Source: DDH964 sp963763205
GTDB lineage: Bacteria; Desulfobacterota; Desulfuromonadia; Desulfuromonadales; DDH964
NCBI GenBank assembly: GCA_963763205.1
Contig: CAVXNQ010000014.1
Coordinates: forward strand, 1-64,000
Length of the DNA stretch: 64,000 nucleotides
Direction of reading: 5' to 3'
Shown here: piece after piece, positions 40,174 through 51,618 of the stretch
Layout of the letters: each line of letters starts with the position of its first letter
Position numbering within the stretch: the first letter of the stretch is position 1
Translations under genes and position numbers: made by a program
Notes under the pieces: model-generated
The model's database searches: none
What the model was told of the DNA's origin: nothing
The model's input: the letters and a program-made list of their open reading frames with translations, nothing else

Positions 40174-40720
40174 ATGTCCGCTGTCGGTCGCACCGCCTTA
40201 TTGCTCCTGTTGTGGTTGCCCCTGGTCCTGGCCGGACCGGAGTGGGCCGCGGCGGCGTCCGGCCACGACCAGCAGCGGGTGCAGGCCGCCTTCCTCTACA
40301 ATTTTCTCAAGTTCTGTATCTGGCCGGAAGCGGCTGAGGGCCCCCTGGTGATCGGCACCTTCCGCGAGGCGCCGGATGCCGCCCTGTGCGCAGTGGCCGG
40401 CAAGACCGCCGGCGGCCGGCCGGTGGCGGTGCGCCGGGTCGATTCCCTGGCCGAGGCCCGCGCCTGCCAGCTGCTGTTCGTTCCGGACGGCAGCCGGGAG
40501 CGGCTCGAGGGGCTGTTCGCCGGGCTGGCCGGCCGGCCGGTGCTGACGGTCGGCGAGACCGAGGATTTTGCCCGCCTCGGCGGCATCATCGGCCTCGTGA
40601 GAAGCGGCGACCGGCTGCGTTTCGAGGTCAACCTGGACGCCGCCCGCGACGCCGGCCTGGAGCTCAGCTCCCAGCTGCTGAAACTGGCCAGCATCGTCTG
40701 GCAGAAAGGGAGGGCGAGCG

Positions 40721-40731
<11 letters not shown>
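40174..40731 (+). CDS. YfiR-family (DUF4154) periplasmic protein
   Basis: A 185-aa protein with a signal peptide (TALLLLLWLPLVLAGPEWAAAA) and the family start QAAFLYNFLKFCIWP, ending LRFEVNLDAARDAGLELSSQLLKLASIV. YfiR in Pseudomonas represses the membrane cyclase YfiN; here the downstream kinase is the likely partner (inference). The kinase ATG lies inside its last codons (11-base overlap). Confidence 0.85.
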
Positions 40732-43052
<2,321 letters not shown>

Positions 43053-43126
43053 GCTTGCTCCCGGCCGGGGCCGTGCTATAGGTTTTTCAGGACCGGTCGT
43101 TGCCGCCCGGCCCGGAAAGGCTGCCG

Positions 43127-44231
43127 ATGTCGTTTCTTCTCCCCCCCTTCCGCGTACCCGACTTTGCTGCGCCGTCCCTGGCGGCGGCACCTCTCGCACG
43201 GTTTCTCCCCGCTCCCGCCGCCGGCGTGGCCCCCGAGGACTTCCACGCCACCACCATCTTCCCCGAGTATTTCCAGCTCGCCCCCGGCGACTGGCACCTG
43301 GCGGGGGAGACGCGCATGGACTGCGTCGTCGTCCGCCAGCCCGACGGGACCCTGGCGGTCCACGAATTCCGGCACCTGCGCAAGGGGGAGCTGGTGGCGG
43401 TGGGGCGCAGCGACGCCGGGGAGGAGGGGATCTATGTCCACAGCAGTCCCTTTGCGGATGCCGCAGCCAAAAGCGAGGCCTTCGCCTTCCGCACCCTGGC
43501 GAGCCGGGAGAGCCCCTGCAGCAGCGACTACGACGAGCTCTACGCCCTGCTTCGCCATGAGCGGGAGCACGGCTTCATCCTCTGGGTCGCCGGTCCGGCG
43601 CTGGTCTTCGACCGGGACGCCCGCCGCTCCTTCGTGCAGCTGGTCGAGAACGGCTTCGTCCACGGCCTGCTGGCCGGCAACGCCCTGGCCGTCCACGACG
43701 TCGAGGCGGCGCTGTTCGGTACCGCCCTCGGGCAGGGGCTCTACGGCGGACGGGGCGGGGCGGCGGGGCATTACCGGCATCTCGATGCCCTCAATGCGCG
43801 TGCGTCGCGCCGGCTCGCTGCGCCAGGCGCAGGCCGCGGGACTGCTCGGCGACGGCCTCCTCCAGGCCCTGCTGGAGCACGACATCCCCTGCGTGCTGGC
43901 CGGCTCGATCCGCGACGACGGCCCGCTGCCCGACGTGGTGAGCGACGCCTGCCTGGCCCAGGATCGGATGCGCCAGCTCTGCCGGGAGGCGACCACCGTC
44001 ATCGGCCTGGCCACCCAGCTCCACACCATCGCCACCGGCAACATGGTCCCCTGCTTCCGGGTTCTGGAAGGCGGCCAGATCCGCCCGGTTTATTTCTACA
44101 CCGTCGACATCTCCGAGTTCGCCGCCACCAAGCTCGCCAACCGCGGCTCCCTCACCGCCCGCGCCATCCTCACCAACGTCCAGGACTTCGTCGTCACCCT
44201 GGAGCGGGGCCTCAACCGTCGCTGCCGCTGA
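43127..44231 (+). CDS. TIGR00300-family protein (LOR/SDH-like; ornithine cyclodeaminase-type), one frameshift
   Basis: About 367 aa corrected. Family signs: EDFHATTIFPEYFQL, ETRMDCVVVRQPDG and, in the NAD-binding half, LVENGFVHGLLAGNALAVHDVEAALFG, CVLAGSIRDDGPLPDVVSDA, LATQLHTIATGNMVP, ATKLANRGS. Members are reported as ornithine cyclodeaminases or part of an arginine-degrading enzyme. A +1 near 43800, before VRRAGSLRQA, splits the reading. It is convergent with carbamate kinase, overlapping by 20 bases. Reaction assignment is inferred from family and context. Confidence 0.75.
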
Positions 44232-45152
44232 TCTCGGTACCCGCCTCCCCGCGCAGCGCCGCCTCCAGGTCGGTCGGTGGCGGTGATCAGCGCCCGCCGT
44301 CCGCCGCCGGCCAGAAAGCGCAGCGCCGCCTCGATCTTCGGTCCCATCGAGCCGGGCGGGAACTGCCCGGCGGCCAGCTGGCGGCGCGCCTCGGCGCCAC
44401 TCAGCCGGCGCAGCCAGCGTTCGTTTGGGGCGCTGTAGTCGAGGGCGACTCCCGGCACATCGGTCGCGATCAGCAGGATCTCGACGCCGACCTCCGCGGC
44501 CAGGCGGGCGCTGGCCAGATCCTTGTCGATGACCGCATCGACGCCGTGAAAGGCGCGCCCCTCGCGGATCACCGGGATGCCCCCGCCGCCGCAGCAGATG
44601 ACGATGAAGTCCTGCTCGACGAGGGTCCGGATCTCCCGCTTTTCGACGATGGTCACCGGCTCGGGGGAGGCGACCACCCGGCGCCGCCCGCGGGCGGTGG
44701 CCACCGTCGGCCAGGGCAGCGCTGCGGCCCGGTCCTCCGGCGTAGGCGGGGCCGATCGGCTTGCTCGGCCGGGCGAAGGCCGGGTCGGCGGGATCGACCA
44801 CCACGTAGCTGAGCAGGCTCACCAGGCGCTGGTCGGTGATGTCGAGCCGGGCCAGCTCGGCGTCGAGGGCCGACTCGAGCAGGTAGCCGATCTGTCCCTG
44901 GGTCATCGCCACCAGGACCTCCAGCGGCAGCTTCGGCACCTCGGCACAGGCCTCCTGCTGCAGCAGCAGGTTGCCGACCTGAGGGCCGTTGCCGTGGGTG
45001 ATCAGCAGCCGGTAGTGGCGGCTGAGGGCGGCCAATTGCCGCGCCGGGAGCCGCAGGTTGGCGAGCTGCTGGGCGGCGCTTCCTTCCTCTCCCTTGCGGA
45101 TCAGGGCGTTTCCCCCCAGGGCGACCAGCAGCAGCGGGCGCTCGGCGTTCAT
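44212..45152 (-). CDS. arcC: carbamate kinase, two frameshifts
   Basis: Makes ATP from carbamoyl phosphate and ADP in arginine/citrulline or purine fermentation. MNAERPLLLVALGGNALIRKGE, THGNGPQVGNLLLQQ, AMTQGQIGYLLESAL, FIVICCGGGGIPV, AVIDKDLASARLA and PGSMGPKIEAALRFL are present. Two +1 shifts (near 44745 before EDRAAALPWP and near 44272 before DLEAALRGEAG) break it. Corrected length 312 aa is normal, ending at 44212. The ATG overlaps the TGA of the COG2403 gene upstream. Confidence 0.9.
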
Positions 45153-46492
45153 CGGATCTCCTGCGTACCGGTGAAGAGCTGCGGCAGGCGCTCGCGCAGC
45201 AGCGCCGCCAGGGTCGGCGTGCCGTGGTCGCGGTAGGCGTAGGTCACCCGCAGCAGCGGCGTCCGGCAGGAGAGGAGGCGGGTGAGGCGGGCGGGGGTGG
45301 CGAAGAGGACCAGATCGCAGTCGCAGCGCTCGATGCTGGCGGCCAGGTCCCGGATCTGCTGCGGGCTGTAGCCCAGCGCCGGCAGCACCGGGCCGATGTG
45401 CGGATAGCGGCGGTAGACCTCGGCCAGCGCCCCGACCGCGCAGCCGCGCGGGTCGACGACCTGTGCGGCGCCGTGGCGGCGGGCGGCCAGGTAGCCGGCG
45501 CCGTGGGGGAGGCCGCCGTGAGTCAGGGTCGGCCCGTCCTCGACCACCAGCACCCGGCGGCCGCGGATCCGTTCCGGCGCGGAGACGCTGACCGCCGATT
45601 CCGCCAGGACCAGCGCCGCCCGCGGATTGCAGGCGGCGACCGCGGTCCGCAGGCGGGCCACCGCCTCTTGCGGGGCGGAGTCGACCTTGCCGATGATCGC
45701 GATGTCGGCGAGGCGCAGGTTGGTCTCCCCGGGCCAGAACCCGGTCTCGTCGCCGGGACGCAGCGGGTCGAGCAGGACCAGGTGCAGGTCGGGGACGAAG
45801 AAGGGGGTGTCGTTGTTGCCGCCGTCCCAGACCAGCACCTCGGCTTCGGCTTCGGCGGCGGCGAGGATGCGCCGGTAGTCGACCCCGGCGAAAACGGTGA
45901 TCCCCGCTTCGACCAGCGGTTCGTATTCCTCGCGCTCCTCGATGGTCAGGTCGTCGTCGGCGAAGTCGGCAGGCTTGGCGAAGCGCTGCAGCACCTGGCG
46001 GGAAAGGTCGCCGTAGGGCATCGGGTGGCGCACCACCACCGGCCGCCGGCCGGCAGCCTGCAGCAGGGCGCAGATATGCCGGGTGGTCGGCGACTTGCCG
46101 CAGCCGGTGCGCACCGCGGTGACCGCGATCACCGGCCGCCGGCTCTGCAGCATCGTCTGCCGCGGCGCCAGCAGCAAAAAGGCGGCGCCGGCGGCGTTGG
46201 CCCGCGCCGCCAGGTGCAGCACCTCGGGGTAGGCGAGGTCGCTGTAGGCGAGGACCGCCAGCTCGACCCGCTCGTGGCGCAGCAGTTCGTCGAGCTCAGC
46301 TTCGGCGAAGATCGGGATGCCGTCGGGATAGCCAGGGCCGGCCAGCTCCGGGGGGTAGCGGCGGCCGGCGATGTCGGGGATCTGGGCGGCGGTGAAGGCG
46401 ATCACCCGGTAGGCCGGGTCCTCCCGGAAGCAGAGGTTGAAGTTGTGAAAATCGCGCCCGGCGGCGCCGAGGATGACGACGGTCTGGGCCAT
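45149..46492 (-). CDS. COG2403-family GTPase (cyclic 2,3-diphosphoglycerate synthetase-like)
   Basis: A 447-aa protein. An N-terminal Rossmann-like part (VVILGAAGRDFHNFN) is followed by a P-loop variant (VTAVRTGCGKSPTTRHIC), then VLVWDGGNNDTPFFVPDLHL and IIGKVDSA (GTPase/DTBS-like). The family is annotated as cyclic 2,3-diphosphoglycerate synthetase or predicted GTPase, but in bacteria its job is unknown. It occurs next to carbamate kinase elsewhere, and here the stop and start codons overlap (ATGA), so a shared pathway is likely. ATG 46492 follows GGGAGG. Confidence 0.8.
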   Translation of the reverse strand: MAQTVVILGAAGRDFHNFNLCFREDPAYRVIAFTAAQIPDIAGRRYPPELAGPGYPDGIPIFAEAELDELLRHERVELAVLAYSDLAYPEVLHLAARANAAGAAFLLLAPRQTMLQSRRPVIAVTAVRTGCGKSPTTRHICALLQAAGRRPVVVRHPMPYGDLSRQVLQRFAKPADFADDDLTIEEREEYEPLVEAGITVFAGVDYRRILAAAEAEAEVLVWDGGNNDTPFFVPDLHLVLLDPLRPGDETGFWPGETNLRLADIAIIGKVDSAPQEAVARLRTAVAACNPRAALVLAESAVSVSAPERIRGRRVLVVEDGPTLTHGGLPHGAGYLAARRHGAAQVVDPRGCAVGALAEVYRRYPHIGPVLPALGYSPQQIRDLAASIERCDCDLVLFATPARLTRLLSCRTPLLRVTYAYRDHGTPTLAALLRERLPQLFTGTQEIR

Positions 46493-46540
46493 GAATCCTC
46501 CCTGGATGCTTCTCATTGCCAAAGGCCGGAACCGCAAAGG

Positions 46541-46656
46541 CTTCTCGCACCGAGAGCACAGAGAAAAAATCCGATTTAGTCGGTCTATCTTGCTCCTGGC
46601 TTTTCTCTGTGTGCTCCGTGTGCTCAAGCGAGCGCAGCGAGCGGGTGAGAGACGCC
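46541..46656. repeat. dispersed palindromic repeat, copy 2
   Basis: The right arm (46601-46656: CTCTGTGTGCTC, then AAGCGAGCGCAGCGAGCGGG and GTGAGAG) matches the right arm at 11441-11491. The left arm (46541-46566: CACCGAGAGCACAGAGAAA) is a shortened inverted copy. It lies upstream of the COG2403 gene and has no ORF. Confidence 0.55.
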
Positions 46657-46792
46657 TTTATGTTGTTTTCATTGTAGCAGCCCCGCCACACCTTCGCGGT
46701 CGGCAACCTCCACCTCAACCGCAGCACCAGCCGGGCTCGGCCCGACCGGCCCTGAAACCGGCAACCGCTTCACCTTTTTTAGCGGAATCCTA

Positions 46793-46821
46793 TTGACAGC
46801 GGCCGGCCATCTGCTTTGCTT
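46793..46821 (+). promoter_or_regulatory. candidate promoter of the lipoprotein gene
   Basis: TTGACA (46793-46798), 17 bases, TTGCTT (46816-46821). The -35 is perfect and the -10 weak. The gene starts 47 bases downstream. Confidence 0.45.
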
Positions 46822-46867
46822 AAGGCAGTATTTTCAGCATCAACCACCCCAAATGGAGGATATGCCC

Positions 46868-47197
46868 ATGCGTAAGATTCGGATGATCGTCGTCGGTGCC
46901 GCGGTCGCTATGCTGATGCTTTCCGGCTGTGCCGCCCAACTTTCTCAGGAAGATCGGGCCATGGTCGATCAGGCCGTCGCTGCCAGCAAGGCGGCTTCCG
47001 CCTCCGCCGACCAGGCCGCTGCTTCCGCGACCAAAGCGGAGACCGCGGCGAGCCGCGCGGAAGCAGCCGCGACGCGCGCCGAAGCGGCAGCTACCGCGGC
47101 GGACAGCGCCAAGATGCAGGCCGAATCGGCCAGCTCCATGGCCGCCCAGAGCGCCGATAAGGCGGCCAAGGCTTTCGAGATGGGTATGAAAAAATAG
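46868..47197 (+). CDS. alanine-rich outer-membrane lipoprotein (Lpp/OprI-like)
   Basis: A 109-aa protein: signal peptide with lipobox LMLSGC (Cys about residue 19), then a heptad-rich Ala zipper (AASRAEAAATRAEAAATAAD) forming a trimeric coiled coil as in Lpp-type proteins, ending in KK. That ending resembles the C-terminal Lys used by Lpp to attach to peptidoglycan. Of two ATGs, 46868 is chosen because GGAGGA (46855-46860) is seven bases away, but only one base from ATG 46862. An L,D-transpeptidase gene lies on the opposite strand just downstream. Confidence 0.85.
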   Translation: MRKIRMIVVGAAVAMLMLSGCAAQLSQEDRAMVDQAVAASKAASASADQAAASATKAETAASRAEAAATRAEAAATAADSAKMQAESASSMAAQSADKAAKAFEMGMKK

Positions 47198-47211
47198 CCG
47201 CTCCGTTGCCT

Positions 47212-47265
47212 GCCGGAAACTAAAAGGCCGAGGTCCTGTGGGACCTCGGCCTTTTAGTTTCCGGC
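47212..47265. terminator. 25-bp perfect palindromic bidirectional terminator
   Basis: Positions 47212-47236 and 47241-47265 are exact complements with a TGTG loop; the core is AAAAGGCCGAGGTCC with a CCTTTT side. The A/T flanks give a U-run in both directions. It overlaps the last codons and stop of the L,D-transpeptidase gene. Confidence 0.88.
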
Positions 47266-48207
47266 CTGCTGGGCCAGTTGGCGGCTGGGGGGGAGGGGAA
47301 TGACCGTCACCCGGCCCGTGGCGGGCACCGTTATCGCTGTCGGCAACCGCTGCGGCCAGCAGGCGCGGCGGGCGGCCTCTGCCAGTTCGGCGGCGGGATC
47401 GGAAAAGCGCTCCAGGAAGTCGGGATGGACCTCCAGCAGGAGCCGGTCGCCCTGGCGGGCGGCCTTGACCGGCCGGTAGACGATGCGCACCGGGGTGCCG
47501 ACGGCGACCCGCCCGGCGAGGTCGGCGATATCGTCCGGGTAGAGGCGGATGCAGCCGTGGCTGACCCGTCTGCCGACCCCGTAGGGCTCATTGGTGCCGT
47601 GCAGGCCGACGCCGGGGGCCGAGAGGCCGAGCCAGAAGCGGCCCAGGGGGTTGTCCGATCCCGGCAGGACCGCCGCTGGGAGTTCCGGTTTCTCGGCACG
47701 CAGCGAATCCGGCGGCGTCCAGGTCGGATCGGCGACCTTGTTGACGATGGTGTAATCCCCTTCCGGGGTTTCCCAGCCCTGGCGGCCGAGTCCGACGGGG
47801 TAGATGCGGACCCGCCAGCCGCCCTTTTCGCGCAGGGCGAGGTAAAGTCGGTACTCGGCCAGGTTGATGGTGATTCCCGGACCGATCTCCGGCGGCAGCA
47901 GCGCGGCAAAGGGGAGGACCAGCTCGTGGCCGACCTCGGGGAACCAGGGATCCACGCCGGGGTTGGCCGCAGCCAGGGCCTGGTAGCCGAGCCCGGCGCG
48001 CCGGGCGATCTCCATCAGGGTCTCCCCGGGGCCGACGACGTAGCTGCGGTCGGCGCCGATGACGGCTCCCGGGACCAGCTCCGCCACTGTTCCCTGGGCG
48101 GCGAGGCGCGGATACCAGGCGCTCGCCCTGCCGGGGAGGCAAAGGAGCAGCGCCAACAGCAGGAATAGGCAGGCAGTACGGTGCAGGGTCTTCGTCCGCG
48201 GCCTCAT
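47254..48207 (-). CDS. L,D-transpeptidase (YkuD/ErfK) with LysM domain
   Basis: A 317-aa periplasmic enzyme. Signal peptide at residues 1-29 (LFLLLALLLCLPGRASA), LysM at about 55-100 (SYVVGPGETLMEIARRAG), YkuD catalytic domain at about 108-240 with HGTNEPYGVGRRVSHGCIRL holding the catalytic His and Cys, then a C-terminal tail. It cross-links peptidoglycan or attaches Lpp-like proteins; the neighbouring convergent Lpp-like gene makes the second role plausible. The ATG overlaps the stop of the thioesterase gene (ATGA). Confidence 0.9.
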   Translation of the reverse strand: MRPRTKTLHRTACLFLLLALLLCLPGRASAWYPRLAAQGTVAELVPGAVIGADRSYVVGPGETLMEIARRAGLGYQALAAANPGVDPWFPEVGHELVLPFAALLPPEIGPGITINLAEYRLYLALREKGGWRVRIYPVGLGRQGWETPEGDYTIVNKVADPTWTPPDSLRAEKPELPAAVLPGSDNPLGRFWLGLSAPGVGLHGTNEPYGVGRRVSHGCIRLYPDDIADLAGRVAVGTPVRIVYRPVKAARQGDRLLLEVHPDFLERFSDPAAELAEAARRACWPQRLPTAITVPATGRVTVIPLPPSRQLAQQAGN

Positions 48208-48593
48208 CCGGCCGCCGCTCCGGAGCGCAGCGGGCCGGCGGCCGGCAGCGCCTGCTTCTTTCCGGCCGCATCGAGGCGGACGAAGGTGATGCGGGTGGAA
48301 AAGACCTGGCGCTCCTCCATGGCTCCCGGCGCATCGGCCCAGACGTCGACGGTGTAGGTGATGGAGGTGTGCCCCTGCTGCGCCGGCAGGATCGCGAAGC
48401 GCAGGATCGAGCCGTTGTCGACTCGCTGGCGGAAGACGATGTCGTCCATGGCCACGGTGACGAAGGTGCAGCCGGGGAAATCGCGGGAGGCGACCAGCCA
48501 GGCGAACTCGTCGACCCATTTGAGCAGCGCCCCGCCGAACAGGTAGCCCTGGTGATTGAGGTGCTCGGGGCGCACCAGCGCGAAATTGTCCAT
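48204..48593 (-). CDS. acyl-CoA thioesterase (hotdog fold, YciA-like)
   Basis: A 129-aa hotdog protein: ALVRPEHLNHQGYLFGGALLKWVDEFAW holds the N-H-x-G segment and the catalytic Asp/Glu on the long helix; CTFVTVAMDDIVFRQRVDNGS and TYTVDVWAD follow. Such enzymes hydrolyse acyl-CoA in the cytoplasm. The short C-terminal tail (LPAAGPLRSGAAAG) is not conserved. It sits three bases after trxB and is coupled to the L,D-transpeptidase gene. Confidence 0.85.
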   Translation of the reverse strand: MDNFALVRPEHLNHQGYLFGGALLKWVDEFAWLVASRDFPGCTFVTVAMDDIVFRQRVDNGSILRFAILPAQQGHTSITYTVDVWADAPGAMEERQVFSTRITFVRLDAAGKKQALPAAGPLRSGAAAG

Positions 48594-48596
48594 GGC

Positions 48597-49612
48597 TCAG
48601 GTCTCTCCCTGCCCTTCCGGGTTGGTTTTTCTCCGGCCGAACATCTCCAGCGAGCAGGCCTTCCCTCCCCTTGGTCGGCGAGGCATTCGAGGTAGCGCTC
48701 GGCCTGGATCGCCGCCATCGCCCCGCTGCCGGCGGCGGTGACCGCCTGGCGGAAATGGGGGTCCTGGACGTCGCCGGCGGCGAAGACCCCGGGGACGCTG
48801 GTGGCGGTGTAGTTGCGGGTGACGATGTAGCCCTGTTCGTCCAGTTCCAGCTGGCCGCGGAAAAGCTCGGTATTGGGGGTATGGCCGATGGCGATGAACA
48901 GCCCGTGGCAGGGGAAGTCATGCTCCTCGTCGGTGCCGACGTGGCGCAGCCGCACTCCCGTTACCCCGGTTTCCTTGTCGCCGAGGATCCGGGTCACCAC
49001 CGTGTCCCAGCGCCAGTGGAGGCGGTCGTTCTCCATCGCCCGCTGCTGCAAAACCGGGGTGGCGCGCAGCGTGGCGCGGCGGTGGACGATGGTCACCTTG
49101 CGGGCGAAGCGGGCGAGGAAGGAGGCCTCCTCGAGGGCGGTATCGCCGCCGCCGACCACTACCACCTCCTTGTCGCGGTAGAAGAAGGCGTCGCAGGTGG
49201 CGCAGACCGAGACCCCGCGCCCCATCAGCTCCCACTCGTTCTTCAGGCCGAGCATCTTCGGCGAGGCCCCGGTTGAGATGATCAGCGTCCGGCCGCGGTA
49301 GCAGTCATCGCCGGCCCAGACCTTGAAGGGGGCGGCGGCGAGCTCGACGCGGGTCACCGTGGCGGTGATCAGGTTGCCGGTGAAGCGGCGCACCTGCTGC
49401 TCCATGCGCTGCATCAGCTCGTTGCCGTCGATCCCCTCGGGGAAGCCGGGGTAGTTGTCGACGGTGGTGGTCGTGGTCAGCTGCCCTCCCGGCTGCGCGC
49501 CCTGGATGAGGAGGGGGCAGCAGTTGCTGCGCGCGGCATAGAGGGCGGCGGTGAGCCCGGCCGGGCCGGAACCGAGGATGATGTAGCGGTGGATGTCCTG
49601 CAGGTGTTCCAT
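48597..49612 (-). CDS. trxB: thioredoxin reductase, one frameshift near the end
   Basis: A FAD/NADPH enzyme that reduces thioredoxin. FAD motif ILGSGPAGLTAALYAARSNC, the active-site pair VCATCDAFFYRDKEV, NADPH motif VVGGGDTALEEASFLA, GLFIAIGHTPNTELF, and GVFAAGDVQDPHFRQAVTAAGSG. Near 48690 a net -1 disrupts the last residues; corrected they read GKACSLEMFGRRKTNP and stop at 48597. Length about 338 aa. The ATG overlaps the lipA stop by one base. Confidence 0.9.
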
Positions 49613-50478
49613 CAGGGGGCCTCGCTGAACTGGCGGTCGGCGTGGTAGGAGGAGCGCACCAGCGGTCCCGCCTCGACGTGGCTGAAGCCGAGAAGAAGCA
49701 GCTCCTCGCGCAGGGCGGCGAACTCCTCGGGCGGGACGTAGCGCGCCACCGGGTGGTGGCGGCGGGTCGGCGCCAGGTACTGGCCGAGGGTCAGGTAGGC
49801 GCAATCGACGGCGCGCAGGTCGGCGGCGACCGCCAGCAGCTCTTCACGGGTTTCGCCCAGGCCGAGCATCAGCCCCGACTTGGTGGGGATGGCCGGGGCG
49901 AGGTTCCGGGCGGCGGCGAGCAGTTCCAGGGAGCGGTGGTAGCCGGCCCCCCGGCGGGCCGCCGGGTAGAGGCGCGGCACTGTCTCCAGGTTGTGGCCGA
50001 GCAGGTCGGGGGCGGCGGCGAGGATGGTCGCCAGCGCCTGGCGATTCCCCTGCAAATCGGGGATCAGCAGCTCGATGCGGCAGGAAGGCGCCGCGGCGCG
50101 GATCGCCGTGGTCACCGCCGCGAAGGCTCCGGCGCCGCCGTCGCTGAGATCGTCGCGGGTCACCGAGGTGATCACCGCGTGGCGCAGTCCGAGCTCGGCG
50201 ACGGCGCAGGCGACCTTCTGCGCCTCGGCCGGGTCGGGCGGCAGCGGGGTGCCGGCCGCGACGTTGCAGAAGGCACAGTCGCGGGTGCAGCGCTCGCCGA
50301 GGATCATGAAGGTCGCCGTCCCGCGGCTCCAGCACTCCCCCTGGTTGGGACAGGCGGCGCTGCGGCAGACGCTGTGCAGCCCCTGTGTGCGGTGGTAGCG
50401 GTCGATGCGGGCGTAGTTGGCGCCGCCGGGGAAGCGGACCTTGAGCCAGTCGGGTTTACGGGGCGGGAGGGTTGCCAT
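49612..50478 (-). CDS. lipA: lipoyl synthase
   Basis: A 288-aa radical-SAM enzyme inserting two sulfurs into octanoyl groups on proteins such as OdhB. Both cluster sets are visible: auxiliary CRSAACPNQGECW and radical-SAM CTRDCAFC, plus the late VRSSYHAD motif with the Ser ligand. I chose ATG 50478 (MATLPPRKPDWLKVRFPGG). Its start lies inside the end of lipB (23-base overlap). Confidence 0.95.
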   Translation of the reverse strand: MATLPPRKPDWLKVRFPGGANYARIDRYHRTQGLHSVCRSAACPNQGECWSRGTATFMILGERCTRDCAFCNVAAGTPLPPDPAEAQKVACAVAELGLRHAVITSVTRDDLSDGGAGAFAAVTTAIRAAAPSCRIELLIPDLQGNRQALATILAAAPDLLGHNLETVPRLYPAARRGAGYHRSLELLAAARNLAPAIPTKSGLMLGLGETREELLAVAADLRAVDCAYLTLGQYLAPTRRHHPVARYVPPEEFAALREELLLLGFSHVEAGPLVRSSYHADRQFSEAP

Positions 50479-51157
50479 GCTCACCAGCATAATCGATTTG
50501 CAGCACCGAGGCAAAGGCGGAGATGAGGGCCTCCTCCAGCACCGGGCGGGAGACCTCCCTGCCGAGCTCGGCGGCCACGGAAGTCATCCGCACCCCGTGC
50601 AGGCCGCAAGGAACGATGGCGGCGAAGCCGGAGAGGTCGGGATCGAGGTTGAGGGCGAAGCCGTGCCAGGCGATCCAGCGGCGCACGGCGATGCCGATGG
50701 AGGCGATCTTGGCGCCTCCGACCCAGACCCCGGTCTTGCCCGGAATCCGCGCGCCCGCCACTCCGAAGTGCGCCAGGGTGCGGATCAGCACCTCCTCCAG
50801 CTCGCGCAGGTAGCGGTGCAGATCGCGGCCGCGGGGGCTCAGATCGACGATCGGGTAGCCGACCAGTTGCCCCGGCCCGTGCCAGGTGACGTCGCCGCCG
50901 CGGCTGCAGGTGACGACCTCCACCCCCCGCGCGGCCAGTTCCGCGGGGGAACGCAGCAGGTGCTCGGCGCGCGCGCCCCGGCCGAGGGTGATCACCGGCG
51001 GGTGCTCGAGCAGCACCAGCGTGTCCTCCCCGTTCCGCCGGTGCGCCGCCACCAGGTCTTCCTGCAGCTGCAGTGCTGCCTGGTAGGCAAGGCGGCCCGC
51101 GCGCCGGGTGCGAAAACGCAACCGGCCGCCGGCCGCGGCCGCCTCAGCGCTCGGCAC
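50456..51157 (-). CDS. lipB: octanoyltransferase LipB
   Basis: A 233-aa enzyme transferring octanoyl from ACP to lipoyl domains. Motifs: LLEHPPVITLGRGA, RGGDVTWHGPGQLVGYPI, KTGVWVGGAKIASIGIAVRR (catalytic Lys in the GAKIA segment) and VPCGL (catalytic Cys). It is upstream of and overlaps lipA, the usual order for lipoate assembly. Confidence 0.94.
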   Translation of the reverse strand: MPSAEAAAAGGRLRFRTRRAGRLAYQAALQLQEDLVAAHRRNGEDTLVLLEHPPVITLGRGARAEHLLRSPAELAARGVEVVTCSRGGDVTWHGPGQLVGYPIVDLSPRGRDLHRYLRELEEVLIRTLAHFGVAGARIPGKTGVWVGGAKIASIGIAVRRWIAWHGFALNLDPDLSGFAAIVPCGLHGVRMTSVAAELGREVSRPVLEEALISAFASVLQIDYAGEHGNPPAP

Positions 51158-51162
51158 GGCCG

Positions 51163-51351
51163 CTACTGCCAGTGGATGCAGGCCACCGGACAGGCGTCCA
51201 TCGCCTCCTGGATCTGCTCCTCGCTGGCGCCGGCGGGGTCGTAGACCTCGGCGAGGTTGGAGTCGTCCATGCGGAAGACTTCGGGAACGGTATCGACGCA
51301 GAGGCCGCAGCTGATGCAGGTATCCTGATCGACAAAGGGGACGCGTGCCAT
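51163..51351 (-). CDS. small [4Fe-4S] ferredoxin
   Basis: A 62-aa protein: CISCGLCVDTVPEVF supplies three Cys and DACPVACIHW the remaining ligand plus a possible disulfide Cys. One 4Fe-4S cluster, as in Desulfovibrio ferredoxin I-type proteins. It lies between rubredoxin and lipB, and could feed electrons to the radical-SAM enzyme LipA (inference). Confidence 0.9.
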   Translation of the reverse strand: MARVPFVDQDTCISCGLCVDTVPEVFRMDDSNLAEVYDPAGASEEQIQEAMDACPVACIHWQ

Positions 51352-51382
51352 GACGGTTCTCCTTAAGGGGCGTTGGATGGGA

Positions 51383-51541
51383 TCAGATTTTTTCGAAGTT
51401 GCTCTTGTCGGCTCCACACAGGGGGCAGACCCAGTCGTCGGGGAGGTCGTCGAAGGCGGTGCCGGGGGCGACGCCGCTCCCCGGGTCGCCCTCGGCCGGA
51501 TCGTAGATGTAGTCGCAGATCACGCAGCGGTACTTGTCCAT
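51383..51541 (-). CDS. rubredoxin
   Basis: A 52-aa protein. Both iron-binding loops are complete: YRCVICDYIYDP (CxxC) and WVCPLCGADKSNF (CxxC), with the GTAFDDLPDDW segment. It is a one-iron electron carrier used in oxygen or peroxide reduction in anaerobes. ATG 51541 follows GGAGAACC. It sits 77 bases after gltB and 31 before the ferredoxin gene. Confidence 0.96.
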   Translation of the reverse strand: MDKYRCVICDYIYDPAEGDPGSGVAPGTAFDDLPDDWVCPLCGADKSNFEKI

Positions 51542-51618
51542 TGGGGTTCTCCTCGCTAAGGAATAGGGGGTGGCTGGAAGTTCCTATTCTAGTCGATTTG
51601 CCGCAACTGGCAAGCGCC

